Shown here: piece after piece, positions 8,163 through 15,949 of the stretch
Numbering within the stretch: position 1 is the first letter of the stretch
Layout of the letters: the number at the start of each line of letters is the position of its first letter
IMG/VR virus record: IMGVR_UViG_3300037961_003782
Coordinates: 23,338-44,153 of that record
Length of the DNA stretch: 20,816 bases
Reading direction: 5' to 3' (one strand)
Source: a virus
Program-made: the position numbers and the translations under genes
The notes under the pieces: generated by a model
The model's input: only the letters and a program-made list of their open reading frames with translations
Databases searched by the model: none
What the model was told of the DNA's origin: nothing

Positions 8163-9990
8163 TATTGTAAATAAAATAGCTTACAAATGTAAGGGTGGTG
8201 CGCCTAATTGGAAGAGACACGCTGATATTGTAATGTTGAAAGAGGCTTTGGTAGAAGAAGAATGGGCACGAGATGCAATAGATGAGCTAATTTCTAATCT
8301 ATATGAGGATGATATCATTAAAAATAAAAAAAGTGGTAACATTTATCCTGTTAAAAAACATAATCCAAAAACACAAGATTTAATTAAGAAAAATGCTTCC
8401 GAGGATGATATCAAAAAGTACAAAGAAAAAGAAGATGATGAAGAAGAAACTACAGAATCCGAAACATTAGAAGATAGACATAGTGGGCTAAAAACATTTC
8501 AGAAAGTTAAAGAAGATTCATTAAAAAATCTTGAAAACGCAGATAAAGAACTTTCAGAAAAAATACTAAAAGATAAAGTAGAATCAGTAGAAAAAATGGC
8601 AGATTCTATACAAAAGATAGCAGGTTCTCCTGTTATACCAGGATCAACAGCAGCTGCTACTAAAAATTTTAATTTTATCTCTTTTGCTACTTCAGCTAAA
8701 AGCACAATACATTTAAGAGTTCTAACCGATAGTGGTAATAATGCTGTTAGAAAAGCAAAAGCAGATGAAGTTATGGCAGAATTAAAAAAGGAAGGTTATG
8801 AAATAAAAGAAACTTCAAAACCAACAGAGTTTTTTGTTGTAGCTCCAGATGGAACTAAATCTAAAATATTTGTAAAAAAGGATCCAGGAGTAGGAAAAGC
8901 ACAAGGAGAATCAGAAGCATACGAAGCGATATCAGCTTTATCTATGGTTATTGCAGGAACTGAAGATATAACTCCGGAGTCAATGAGTGATGCATTAACT
9001 CAATTAATAAATGAGGGAACATTTACAACATCTGAAGGAACTGTAGTAAATGTACAAGAATTAAAAGGAACGGGAAAACTTTGGTTACAAGACCCAAATA
9101 ATTTTGATAAGGCTTTAGGTTTATTAAAACCTCTTTTAGATAAAGAAGATGTAGCTGATATTAGAGCAGCCGCTAAATCTACATTAGATAGTGCGATTGA
9201 ACAAGGAGATTTACCAGAGGGTACGAAGTTGAGCATAGTGTGTGAAGGTGGATTGGATACAGATGAGAATAGGTCAGATTTATTTGTTTATGGTACAACT
9301 CCTGATGGTGAAAAGGTGCTTTTAGTGGGTATTTCAATAAAAGATGGAACAAATAGTCAGTTAGGACAGTTAGGCGCTGGAAAAGCAAGAGATGCGATAG
9401 CTTCAACTGAACCAGAAAGTGAAGAACGTAAAAAAGCTTTACAAGACTATAAAGAAAAAATGATTTCAAAACTACCTGAAGCGATTAGAGAAAAGTATTA
9501 CAACAAAATGGTTAATATGCCAGAAGATAAAACCAACTTTGCAGAAAGTATGTTAGAAGCTACTATGGAAGTTGCACAAGAAGCTGGAGGAGAAAAGGGG
9601 GCTAACGTGCTTTTTGACCATTTATTGTGGAACTTTGTTGGCACTAATCCACCAAAAGAAATGAGAGAATTTCTTTATGTAGATAAAGGTAAGGTGGTAT
9701 CTGTACCCATTCCACCAAACAAAAATTCTGAAAAGGTTGTGAATAAAATGAAAAAAGCTTTAGAAGATGGTAGATTAAGGATGGCAAAAGATAAACGAAA
9801 ATATTATAAAGGTGATAATCCTGATAGTGTAGCCTTTTTTGAGTATGAAACGGAAAATGGAGAGGAAGTCTCAATTTTAAACGGTAGAGATAAATCTAAG
9901 ATACTCGCTACAGGTGAACGTCAAGTAGAACGTACTTACAATAATAAAACAAAAAATACTATAGGATTCTTACAATGCAAGGTGAAATAA
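8149..9990 (+). CDS. Unknown phage protein with possible PD-(D/E)xK nuclease-like core
   Basis: Protein of 613 residues starting 14 bases inside the polymerase gene. Residues 1-90 are helical and end with DIIKNKKSGNIYPVKKHNP, a segment type I associate with marine phage structural or DNA-linked proteins. Residues 90-160 are strongly charged (EKEDDEEETTESE) and probably flexible or coiled. A mixed domain follows at about 175-270 (TIHLRVLTD, FFVVAPDG, IFVKKD). Residues 360-410 contain E366, then SDLFVYG with D377, then VLLVGISIKDG with S396 and K398, then QLGQLGAG. The SD...SxK arrangement is like the PD-(D/E)xK fold of some restriction enzymes in which the middle acidic residue has moved. No function is established; nuclease activity is a hypothesis, and a structural role is the main alternative. 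Confidence 0.6.
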   Translation: MNFSSIVNKIAYKCKGGAPNWKRHADIVMLKEALVEEEWARDAIDELISNLYEDDIIKNKKSGNIYPVKKHNPKTQDLIKKNASEDDIKKYKEKEDDEEETTESETLEDRHSGLKTFQKVKEDSLKNLENADKELSEKILKDKVESVEKMADSIQKIAGSPVIPGSTAAATKNFNFISFATSAKSTIHLRVLTDSGNNAVRKAKADEVMAELKKEGYEIKETSKPTEFFVVAPDGTKSKIFVKKDPGVGKAQGESEAYEAISALSMVIAGTEDITPESMSDALTQLINEGTFTTSEGTVVNVQELKGTGKLWLQDPNNFDKALGLLKPLLDKEDVADIRAAAKSTLDSAIEQGDLPEGTKLSIVCEGGLDTDENRSDLFVYGTTPDGEKVLLVGISIKDGTNSQLGQLGAGKARDAIASTEPESEERKKALQDYKEKMISKLPEAIREKYYNKMVNMPEDKTNFAESMLEATMEVAQEAGGEKGANVLFDHLLWNFVGTNPPKEMREFLYVDKGKVVSVPIPPNKNSEKVVNKMKKALEDGRLRMAKDKRKYYKGDNPDSVAFFEYETENGEEVSILNGRDKSKILATGERQVERTYNNKTKNTIGFLQCKVK

Positions 9991-9994
9991 TACA

Positions 9995-10408
9995 ATGAAT
10001 ACACAACTATTATGTACTTTTACAGATACGAATAGTCTACAACCAACTATAGATTTAATCGTTGAATGCAACGAAATAATGTATAATAAAATATATGTGC
10101 TATCAAATACAGATGATTCATCTCAGTTGATGTGTACATATAATATACCAAAAACAGATGACTTTTTGCAGGGGGCTAAAAACACCATATCATTACATAG
10201 AAAAAAGCAATCAAATACATTATATACCATTAACGCTCTAAATATGCTGATTAGAGAACTCAACAATGGTATACTGGATAAGAGCTTTAGTATTGATTGG
10301 GATAATTACAAAAATTGTATACTACTTTACGACTCTACAGAGAAAGTTCAACGTATAAATACTAAACTACACAAGATAATCGATACAGAGACTCACGGAA
10401 ATATTTAA
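9995..10408 (+). CDS. Conserved phage protein of unknown function
   Basis: Protein of 137 residues, starting four bases after the preceding stop with AAGGTGA at 9980-9986 as ribosome binding site. It alternates strands and helices: MNTQLLCTFTDT, IMYNKIYVLSN, LYTINALNMLIRELNNGILD and NCILLYDSTEK. The NTLYTINALN...LN.GILD pattern looks like a family I have seen in T4-like marine phages without a known role. Cysteines are present at residues 7, 25, 47 and 108 but do not form a metal-binding pattern. It is the last gene before a promoter, so it probably closes the transcription unit that includes the polymerase gene. Confidence 0.65.
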   Translation: MNTQLLCTFTDTNSLQPTIDLIVECNEIMYNKIYVLSNTDDSSQLMCTYNIPKTDDFLQGAKNTISLHRKKQSNTLYTINALNMLIRELNNGILDKSFSIDWDNYKNCILLYDSTEKVQRINTKLHKIIDTETHGNI

Positions 10409-10427
10409 AAAAAGACTTGACACATAT
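10405..10427 (+). repeat. Promoter repeat, copy 1
   Basis: This 23-base stretch (TT, seven A, then GACTTGACACATAT) recurs at 10710-10732 with one difference (A for T inside TTGACW). It contains the -35 box of the promoter described at 10417-10446 together with an A-tract just upstream. Confidence 0.8.
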
Positions 10428-10446
10428 ACATTTTTATTCTTATATT
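10417..10446 (+). promoter_or_regulatory. Sigma70-like promoter upstream of the small acidic gene
   Basis: TTGACA at 10417-10422, an 18-base spacer, and TATATT at 10441-10446, with a seven-A tract just upstream of the -35 box. It lies in the 65-base gap before the 76-residue gene, whose AAGGA ribosome binding site is at 10462-10466. A perfect -35 box in a true intergenic gap makes this the best promoter candidate in the window. Whether the host's primary sigma factor reads it is unknown, because Bacteroidota use a different consensus. Confidence 0.7.
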
Positions 10447-10473
10447 CTCATATGAAAAATAAAGGAATAATAA

Positions 10474-10704
10474 ATGAACTCTAACGTAGGTAAATACACT
10501 TATAGTGAAGTTAAGAAGATGACCATATTTCAGAGATATGAACTTTTCGGTTGTCTTGAGGCTGAGGATGTAATGAAGTCAATGTTAAAAGAATCTAAAG
10601 AAGAGGCTTTTACTGGCTCAGAACAAGAAACTGCTATGGAACAAGCTATAGAAGATATAGGAGATGACTTTATAGAGACAGAAGAATTTATAAAATATGG
10701 GTAA
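10474..10704 (+). CDS. Small acidic protein, unknown function
   Basis: Protein of 76 residues, strongly acidic in its second half (EQAIEDIGDDFIETEEFI), probably all-helical, with no recognised motif. It has its own promoter and a good ribosome binding site (AAGGA at 10462-10466), and its stop lies 8 bases inside the next annotated gene. Small acidic proteins right behind strong promoters are common early phage products that bind host factors, but nothing in the sequence shows a target. Confidence 0.7.
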   Translation: MNSNVGKYTYSEVKKMTIFQRYELFGCLEAEDVMKSMLKESKEEAFTGSEQETAMEQAIEDIGDDFIETEEFIKYG

Positions 10705-12913
10705 AAAAGTTAAAAAAAGACTTGACTCATATGGTCAAAATGTATTAAGATCTAATATAAATAATAGAGGTTATATGTCAAAGTTAAAACATTTCAATCC
10801 GATGGCTCTTCGAGAAAAGTATTCTTCTAATAATACTAATTACTCTGGCTTTTGGATGGGTGATTTAGATTCTCGTAAAACAAGTATTTTTGACGATGAT
10901 GAAGTAGAAGTAAAACGTGGTGTTGACCATATTGCTTTGGCTTCGTATCGTAGAGCTATCTCAAATTTCGTTAGTATTGTTACTGGCGATTCTTCTATTC
11001 CTGTAAGATTTCAAACCAGTAATGATTCTTATACTGATGGTAAAGTTGTTACTATCGGTTCTAAACTTGATGATAAAAACTTTGACTCAACGGTTGGTTT
11101 GGCTCTTCACGAGGGTTCACATATTAAACTTTCTGATTTTGTTCTACTTAAAAATCTTGAGTTCGAAATTAGACACGATGTTTATGAACTTGGTAAGGGG
11201 GCAGGATACAGTAGATATGATGTGATGGGACACGTAAAAAATATGTTGAACTACGTTGAGGATAGACGTATTGACTATTATGTTTTCACTACTTCACCTG
11301 GCTACAAGGGTTACTACACTTCTATGTATGATAAGTATTTTCATTCCAAAGTGATTGACAAAGCTGTTCTATCTGATGAACATACTTCTATCAGTTGGGA
11401 TTCATACTTATTCAGAATATTAAACTTTACTAATAAAAATCGTAGGTTAGATGTTCTTCCTAAGTTGGATAAAATTTACAATCTTATCTTTAAAGATATG
11501 GGTGGTATCAAGAGTATGCAATCTACGAGTGAAGCTCTTGAAGTTGCTCAAGAAGTTGTTTACACTATTTACAAATTACTACCTAATGCAGTTAGTAATG
11601 ATAAGACAGGTGAAGTAAAGCCTGCTTCTGAAATATCAGATGGTGATAAGATGAGTAATGGTGGTTCAGTTCCAGATTCAAAAGTTGATGAAATAAAAAA
11701 ACTTATTGAAAATGGTGAGATGAAAAGTGGTAGTGGTGGTGAAGTAGTAGAACTTACTGATAATCAGAAAAAGCAACTTGCTAATGCTATTGAGAAGCAG
11801 AAGAAGTTTATAAATGGTGAATCACCTAAGACAGGTAAGTTATCTAAAAAAGATGAAGGTATTGTCAAGAGTATGGAAGAAGCTGGTGTTGAGTTAAAAA
11901 ACGTTGGTGATGGTCTTACTAAAGAGCAGTATGATTATGAGAGTGGTAGTTACAAGCCTGTTGCTGTAAAAGGTGTAAAGTGTATTTATGTTAATAAACT
12001 TACTGATGGTATGTTTGATGATTATGTTTTTCCAGCTCTAATGAGTACAAATTTCAGAGATAGAAATAGAACAGATTTAAGGGATTACTATCTTAGAGTT
12101 ATGGAACACAACAAAGTGCCAATCAATGAAGGTATCGCTCTTGGTAAGAAACTTGGTAGAAAACTTCAAGTTCGTGGAGAATCAAGAGATACCAAGTGGA
12201 CTAGACTTGATAGTGGTAAGATTGATAAGAGATTAATTAGTGAATTAGGTTTTGGAAATCAGAGAGTTTTCAACACTACTTTTGTGGAAAAGTTCTCGGA
12301 TGCTTTCTTACATATCTCAGTTGATGCCTCAGGTAGTATGAGTGGAGATAAGTGGGATAAGACGATGACTTCAGTTGTCGCTATTTGTCAGGCTGCTTCA
12401 ATGATTCAAAATGTTGATGTCGTTGTTTCTTTTAGAACTACACACGAGGCTGCTAGAGGAACTAGAGGGAATAGTAATTATATGCCTTTAATAGCTGTAG
12501 GTTATGATTCAAGAGTTGATAAGATGTCTAAAATCAAGAGACACTTTGCTTTCATAAGACCTGGTGGAACTACTCCTGAGGGCTTGTGTTTCGAAGCTAT
12601 CTTAAAAGATATCATTCCTACTTCTAATGATAGAGATTCTTACTTCTTGAATTTCTCAGATGGAATGCCAATGTTTAGTGGTGGTGGTGTTGACTACTAT
12701 TACGGTGATGCTTTGAATCATACTAAAAAAATGGTAAACAAGATACGTGGTATGGGAGTTAATGTTTTATCTTACTTCATCGGTGATACGTATGATAGAG
12801 ATAGATATGTTCAAGATTTCAAAACTATGTATGGTAAAGATGCTAGTTTCATTAACGTTACGAATGTAATGGAAGTGGCTAAAACTATGAACAAAATGTT
12901 TTTAACGAAATAA
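10697..12913 (+). CDS. CobT-like protein: HEGSH metallopeptidase-like domain plus VWA domain
   Basis: Protein of 738 residues in three parts. Residues 120-210 contain ALHEGSH (H138, E139, H142), an HExxH zinc motif, followed by NYVEDRRIDYYVF, where E188 may be a third ligand; this matches the putative metallopeptidase domain found ahead of VWA domains. Residues 300-420 are charged and low in complexity. Residues 535-738 are a von Willebrand A domain with a complete MIDAS site: DASGS (D543, S545, S547), T625 or T626, and D655. CobT-like VWA proteins normally work with a MoxR/CobS-type AAA+ ATPase; T4-like marine phages often encode both, but no ATPase partner is in this window. The start is uncertain: ATG 10697 overlaps the previous gene by 8 bases with a weak ribosome binding site, whereas ATG 10775 (M27) has AGAGG at 10766-10770 and follows a promoter-like repeat, giving 712 residues. 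The substrate is unknown. Confidence 0.8.
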   Translation: MGKKVKKRLDSYGQNVLRSNINNRGYMSKLKHFNPMALREKYSSNNTNYSGFWMGDLDSRKTSIFDDDEVEVKRGVDHIALASYRRAISNFVSIVTGDSSIPVRFQTSNDSYTDGKVVTIGSKLDDKNFDSTVGLALHEGSHIKLSDFVLLKNLEFEIRHDVYELGKGAGYSRYDVMGHVKNMLNYVEDRRIDYYVFTTSPGYKGYYTSMYDKYFHSKVIDKAVLSDEHTSISWDSYLFRILNFTNKNRRLDVLPKLDKIYNLIFKDMGGIKSMQSTSEALEVAQEVVYTIYKLLPNAVSNDKTGEVKPASEISDGDKMSNGGSVPDSKVDEIKKLIENGEMKSGSGGEVVELTDNQKKQLANAIEKQKKFINGESPKTGKLSKKDEGIVKSMEEAGVELKNVGDGLTKEQYDYESGSYKPVAVKGVKCIYVNKLTDGMFDDYVFPALMSTNFRDRNRTDLRDYYLRVMEHNKVPINEGIALGKKLGRKLQVRGESRDTKWTRLDSGKIDKRLISELGFGNQRVFNTTFVEKFSDAFLHISVDASGSMSGDKWDKTMTSVVAICQAASMIQNVDVVVSFRTTHEAARGTRGNSNYMPLIAVGYDSRVDKMSKIKRHFAFIRPGGTTPEGLCFEAILKDIIPTSNDRDSYFLNFSDGMPMFSGGGVDYYYGDALNHTKKMVNKIRGMGVNVLSYFIGDTYDRDRYVQDFKTMYGKDASFINVTNVMEVAKTMNKMFLTK
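10710..10732 (+). repeat. Promoter repeat, copy 2, inside the 5' end of the CobT-like gene
   Basis: Differs from copy 1 at 10405-10427 by a single base over 23 positions. The two copies are 305 bases apart in the same orientation. Here the repeat lies inside the annotated reading frame, encoding roughly VKKRLDSY, unless the gene starts at ATG 10775. Confidence 0.8.
10722..10751 (+). promoter_or_regulatory. Second sigma70-like promoter, for the CobT-like gene
   Basis: TTGACT at 10722-10727, an 18-base spacer and TAAGAT at 10746-10751, the same spacer length as the promoter at 10417. A ribosome binding site AGAGG (10766-10770) and ATG (10775) follow. The distance from repeat end to the downstream ATG is 42 bases here and 46 in copy 1, so the whole layout is copied. 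The -10 box is weaker (4 of 6 matches to TATAAT). Confidence 0.5.
10766..10770 (+). promoter_or_regulatory. Ribosome binding site supporting an alternative start at 10775
   Basis: AGAGG lies 4 bases before ATG 10775, which is in frame with the CobT-like gene (residue 27). The upstream start at 10697 has no comparable site, so this one may decide the true N-terminus. Confidence 0.45.
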
Positions 12914-12943
12914 AAAAAATACGTTTTTTAAACATAAGGTTAT

Positions 12944-12979
12944 ATTTATGTTTGAGACGAGAATGTCTCGAATACGAAT
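12944..12979 (+). promoter_or_regulatory. Hairpin in the leader of the SSB gene, candidate translational operator
   Basis: Positions 12949-12958 pair with 12965-12974 (10 pairs including two G-U, core GAGAC/GTCTC) around the 6-base loop GAGAAT. After an A-C mismatch, 12944-12947 can pair with 12976-12979. No U-run follows, so this is not a terminator. About 40 A-rich, unstructured bases lie between the hairpin and ATG 13015, including the AGGAGA site at 13002-13007. T4 gene 32 mRNA is repressed by its own protein, which nucleates at a structured element about 40-67 bases upstream and spreads along an unstructured leader; this layout is similar. The loop repeats six bases of the ribosome binding region (GAGAAT at 13004-13009). 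Confidence 0.6.
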
Positions 12980-13014
12980 TAACAAATAAACAGTAAACAA
13001 TAGGAGAATATCGA

Positions 13015-13782
13015 ATGGATATTAACGCAATAAAAGCAAGGTTATCCCAACTTCAAGAATCAAATACTCGTGTAAGTAATCTGTGGAAACCATCAGCTGG
13101 TAAAACCCAAATTAGAATAGTACCTTACAAATTCAATAAGGAAAATCCTTTTATTGAATTGTACTTTCATTATCAAATTGGTAAGAAAAATTATCTTTCA
13201 CCAATTTCATTTGGACGTCCTGACCCAATCGAAGAGTTTTCGAAGAAATTGAAAGCTAACGGCAATCGTGATGATTACGCTATGGGTAGAAAGTTAGAAG
13301 CTAAGATGAGAACTTTCGCACCAATCGTGGTTAGAGGACAAGAATCAGAGGGTGTTAAGTTTTGGGGATTTGGTAAAACAGTTTATCAAGAACTGTTATC
13401 TATTAATACCGATCCTGATTACTTTGATATCACCGACTCAATGAATGGTCGTGATATTGTTGTCGAGTTCAAAACAGCAGAAGAATTGGGTGCTCAGTAT
13501 CCTAAAACAAGTATTAGGGTTAAACCTAATCAAACACCGATCACGGAAGATGCTTCTTTAATGGAAAATCTTATGGAGAATCAAAAAGATATCCGAGAGA
13601 TTTATAAAGAGCAGAGTTATGAGGAACTAACATTAGCCCTTGAAAATTGGGTGAATGGTAATTCAGAAAATGATGACGATGCAGATGAACCTACCGAAGA
13701 AAAAACTACAAATGCTCCAGTAGGTAAATCTGATTCAGTTCAATCTGTAACAGATTCATTTGACGATTTATTCAATAGTTAA
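13015..13782 (+). CDS. gp32-like single-stranded DNA-binding protein
   Basis: Protein of 255 residues, the expected size for the T4 gp32 family (T4 gp32 is 301). It coats single-stranded DNA during replication and recombination. The core (about 20-170) carries the family pattern: WKPSAGKTQIRIVPYKF, FIELYFHYQIGKKNYLSPI, and KFWGFGKTVYQELL. The C-terminus is acidic (NDDDADEPTEE) and ends SFDDLFNS, the tail type used to bind partner proteins. T4 gp32 coordinates zinc through three cysteines and a histidine; here the matching stretch is PISFGRPDP (63-71) and the protein has no cysteine at all, so the zinc site is lost. Ribosome binding site AGGAGA at 13002-13007. The gene has its own leader and a terminator behind it, which suits a protein needed in large amounts. 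Confidence 0.85.
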   Translation: MDINAIKARLSQLQESNTRVSNLWKPSAGKTQIRIVPYKFNKENPFIELYFHYQIGKKNYLSPISFGRPDPIEEFSKKLKANGNRDDYAMGRKLEAKMRTFAPIVVRGQESEGVKFWGFGKTVYQELLSINTDPDYFDITDSMNGRDIVVEFKTAEELGAQYPKTSIRVKPNQTPITEDASLMENLMENQKDIREIYKEQSYEELTLALENWVNGNSENDDDADEPTEEKTTNAPVGKSDSVQSVTDSFDDLFNS

Positions 13783-13792
13783 GTTAGTTAAT

Positions 13793-13820
13793 TGGGGCAG
13801 CATCAGCTGCCCCATAACTT
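13793..13820 (+). terminator. Rho-independent terminator after the SSB gene
   Basis: GGGGCAG (13794-13800) pairs perfectly with CTGCCCC (13807-13813) around a 6-base loop CATCAG, with an extra T-A pair at 13793/13814, followed by TAACTTTTAT. This is the most GC-rich hairpin seen in the window. The T-run is interrupted, so readthrough into the recombinase gene is likely. Confidence 0.75.
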
Positions 13821-13835
13821 TTATAGGAGAAGTAA

Positions 13836-14939
13836 ATGAGTACACGAGATGAACTCGCAGGCATTTTAGCCGAAAATCTAAATCAATCATTTAAAGGTAG
13901 TAAAGATAATGTAGCTTTCTTTTTAGATAATGGTGTAACCACACCAACTGATATAAAAGAATTCATATCAACTGGTTCTACAATGTTAGATTTAGCAATA
14001 TCTAATCGCCCGAATGGTGGTATCGCTGTCGGTAGGATTACAGAATTAAATGGATTAGAATCAAGTGGTAAATCTCTACTTGGTGCACATATGTTAGCTG
14101 AAACTCAGAAGAAAGGTGGTGTAGCAGTTTACATAGATACTGAAACTGCAGTAAGCCAAGATTTTCTAAAGGTTATAGGTGTAGATATCAATAGTATGTT
14201 GTATGTTCACTTAGAAACTGTTGAGGATATATTCTCAGCTATAGAACACATAGTAGCTAAAGTACGTGAATCAGATAAAGATAGGTTAGTAACTATTCTT
14301 GTAGATTCATTAGCTGCTGCATCAACTAAAGTTGAGATGGAAGCTGATTATGATAAAGACGGTTGGGCTACATCAAAAGCAATTATCATATCTAAAGCAA
14401 TGAGAAAAATTACCCAAATGATTGGTAGACAAAAAGTTGCTCTTGTATTCACGAATCAACTCAGGCAAAAACTTGGTGTTATGTTTGGTGACCCGTGGAC
14501 TACAAGTGGTGGTAAAGCTTTACCTTTTCACGCTTCAACTCGTGTTAGGTTAAAGAATAAAGGACAGATTAAAGATAGTAAAGGTAATGTAATTGGAATG
14601 ACTATACTTGCTCAGGTTATCAAAAATAGATTAGGTCCTCCACTAAGACAAGCCGAGTTTCCATTATACTTTGAAAGTGGTATAGATGATACAGGTAGTT
14701 GGTTAAAGATATTGAAAGACCATAAACTTGTGAAGCAAGGTGGTGCTTGGTATACTATGAACGATCATAAAGGTAAAGAACTCAAGTTTCAATCTAAAGA
14801 TTGGAATGAGAAATTGGAAGATGAAGAGTTTAAGGAACATTGTTACAATATGATTTGTGAAAAGCTAGTTCTCAAATATGATATGAGTGAACTAGGTATA
14901 GATGATGTTACTGAAACTGAAGATGTAATGGATGATTAA
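13836..14939 (+). CDS. RecA/UvsX-type recombinase
   Basis: Protein of 367 residues. It is an ATP-dependent strand-exchange recombinase: Walker A GLESSGKS (73-80), catalytic E103 in YIDTETA, Walker B LVTILVDSLAA with D157, and TNQLRQKLGVMFGDPWTTSG (206-225), which covers the sensor glutamine Q208 and the DNA-binding L2 loop. The N-terminal STGSTMLDLAIS motif is also family-typical. The acidic tail (TETEDVMDD) may regulate DNA binding. In T4 the homolog, UvsX, works with gp32 on single-stranded DNA to start recombination-dependent replication, and here it directly follows the gp32-like gene. Ribosome binding site AGGAGA (13825-13830). The stop overlaps the next ATG by one base. Sequence features lie between UvsX and bacterial RecA; I did not resolve which is closer. 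Confidence 0.9.
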   Translation: MSTRDELAGILAENLNQSFKGSKDNVAFFLDNGVTTPTDIKEFISTGSTMLDLAISNRPNGGIAVGRITELNGLESSGKSLLGAHMLAETQKKGGVAVYIDTETAVSQDFLKVIGVDINSMLYVHLETVEDIFSAIEHIVAKVRESDKDRLVTILVDSLAAASTKVEMEADYDKDGWATSKAIIISKAMRKITQMIGRQKVALVFTNQLRQKLGVMFGDPWTTSGGKALPFHASTRVRLKNKGQIKDSKGNVIGMTILAQVIKNRLGPPLRQAEFPLYFESGIDDTGSWLKILKDHKLVKQGGAWYTMNDHKGKELKFQSKDWNEKLEDEEFKEHCYNMICEKLVLKYDMSELGIDDVTETEDVMDD

Positions 14940-15940
14940 TGTCTAATGACAACTATATATCCATTCTCAATCAGATAAAAGATAAGTCTAAACAGGATAT
15001 TCACGGCGGCGATGTAGATGATAAAGTATTAATAGTTGATGGTTTAAACACTTTTATTAGAGTGTTTAGTGTTTTGCCAACAATGAATGATAACGGTATA
15101 CACGTTGGTGGGTTGGTAGGTTTTCTTAGGAGTGTAGGTTACGCTATTAATATGTTATCACCAACAAGGGTTGTAATAGTGTTTGATGGTAAAGGTGGTT
15201 CTACTCGTCGCCGGAAAATATTTCCTGAATATAAAGAAAAAAGAACTGGTGCAGTTCGATTGAATAGACAAGATGGTCTTGAATCTGATGATGAAAAAAC
15301 CAATATGATAATTCAGTTGAAAAGATTGTTGAACTATCTTGAGGTTTTACCTGTAAATGTTATGGCAGTAGATAATATAGAAGCTGATGACGTTATAGCG
15401 TACTTAGCAAAAAATAGATTTAAAAAATCTATAATTATGTCTACTGATAAGGACTTCCTACAATTAGTATCGGAAGATATTAAAGTTTGGAGTCCTGTAA
15501 GAAAAAAACTATACGATGTAGATTTAGTTAATGATGAATACAAGGTTCATCCAACTAATTTTATCTACTACAAAATATTAGATGGTGATAAGTCTGATAA
15601 TATAAAAGGTGTTCCGAGATTTGGGTTGAAAACTGCAGTAAAAAAGTTTCCTGAATTATGTGATTCAGAGGACTTCACCTTAGATAAGTTAAAATCAAAA
15701 CTAACTGAACATACTGATTTAATTGATTTAAATTATAGGCTAATGCAGCTGAGTGATGTTGATATATCAGGTAATACAAAAATTAAAATACTTGATTTGA
15801 TAGATAATGTTAAACCAAGATTACAGAAGTTTAAATTTGAGAAGTTATTCTTTGAAGATAGGTTGTTTATGAACCTACCTAATATTGATACTTGGTTAAA
15901 TCAACACTTTCTCAGACTGGATAATTATATGAAAAAATAA
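14939..15940 (+). CDS. FEN-type 5'-3' exonuclease (T4 RNase H-like)
   Basis: Protein of 333 residues with the acidic metal-binding residues of the PIN/FEN nuclease family: D34 in LIVDGLN, D83 in VVIVFDGKGG, E148, D150 and D151 in IEADDVIAYLA, D170 and D172 in STDKDF, then D217 and D220 in GDKSDN followed by IKGVPRFGLKTA (helix-hairpin-helix type, 221-233). RRRKIFPEYKEKR (90-102) is the basic arch region that contacts the substrate. T4 RNase H removes RNA primers during lagging-strand synthesis and is about 305 residues. It is coupled to the recombinase gene by a TAATG overlap. The family A polymerase in this window has no fused 5' nuclease, so this free-standing enzyme could fill that role. 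Confidence 0.9.
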   Translation: MSNDNYISILNQIKDKSKQDIHGGDVDDKVLIVDGLNTFIRVFSVLPTMNDNGIHVGGLVGFLRSVGYAINMLSPTRVVIVFDGKGGSTRRRKIFPEYKEKRTGAVRLNRQDGLESDDEKTNMIIQLKRLLNYLEVLPVNVMAVDNIEADDVIAYLAKNRFKKSIIMSTDKDFLQLVSEDIKVWSPVRKKLYDVDLVNDEYKVHPTNFIYYKILDGDKSDNIKGVPRFGLKTAVKKFPELCDSEDFTLDKLKSKLTEHTDLIDLNYRLMQLSDVDISGNTKIKILDLIDNVKPRLQKFKFEKLFFEDRLFMNLPNIDTWLNQHFLRLDNYMKK

Positions 15941-15949
15941 AATTGTATT

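Noticed and set aside
9179-9469. Open frame on the minus strand inside the 613-residue gene
   Set aside because: Low-complexity, leucine/histidine/tyrosine-rich translation typical of an antisense shadow; no ribosome binding site and full overlap with a well-formed gene.
12914-12929. A-run/T-run inverted repeat after the CobT-like gene as a terminator
   Set aside because: The stem would be A-T pairs only (AAAAAA and TTTTTT), too weak to call a terminator.
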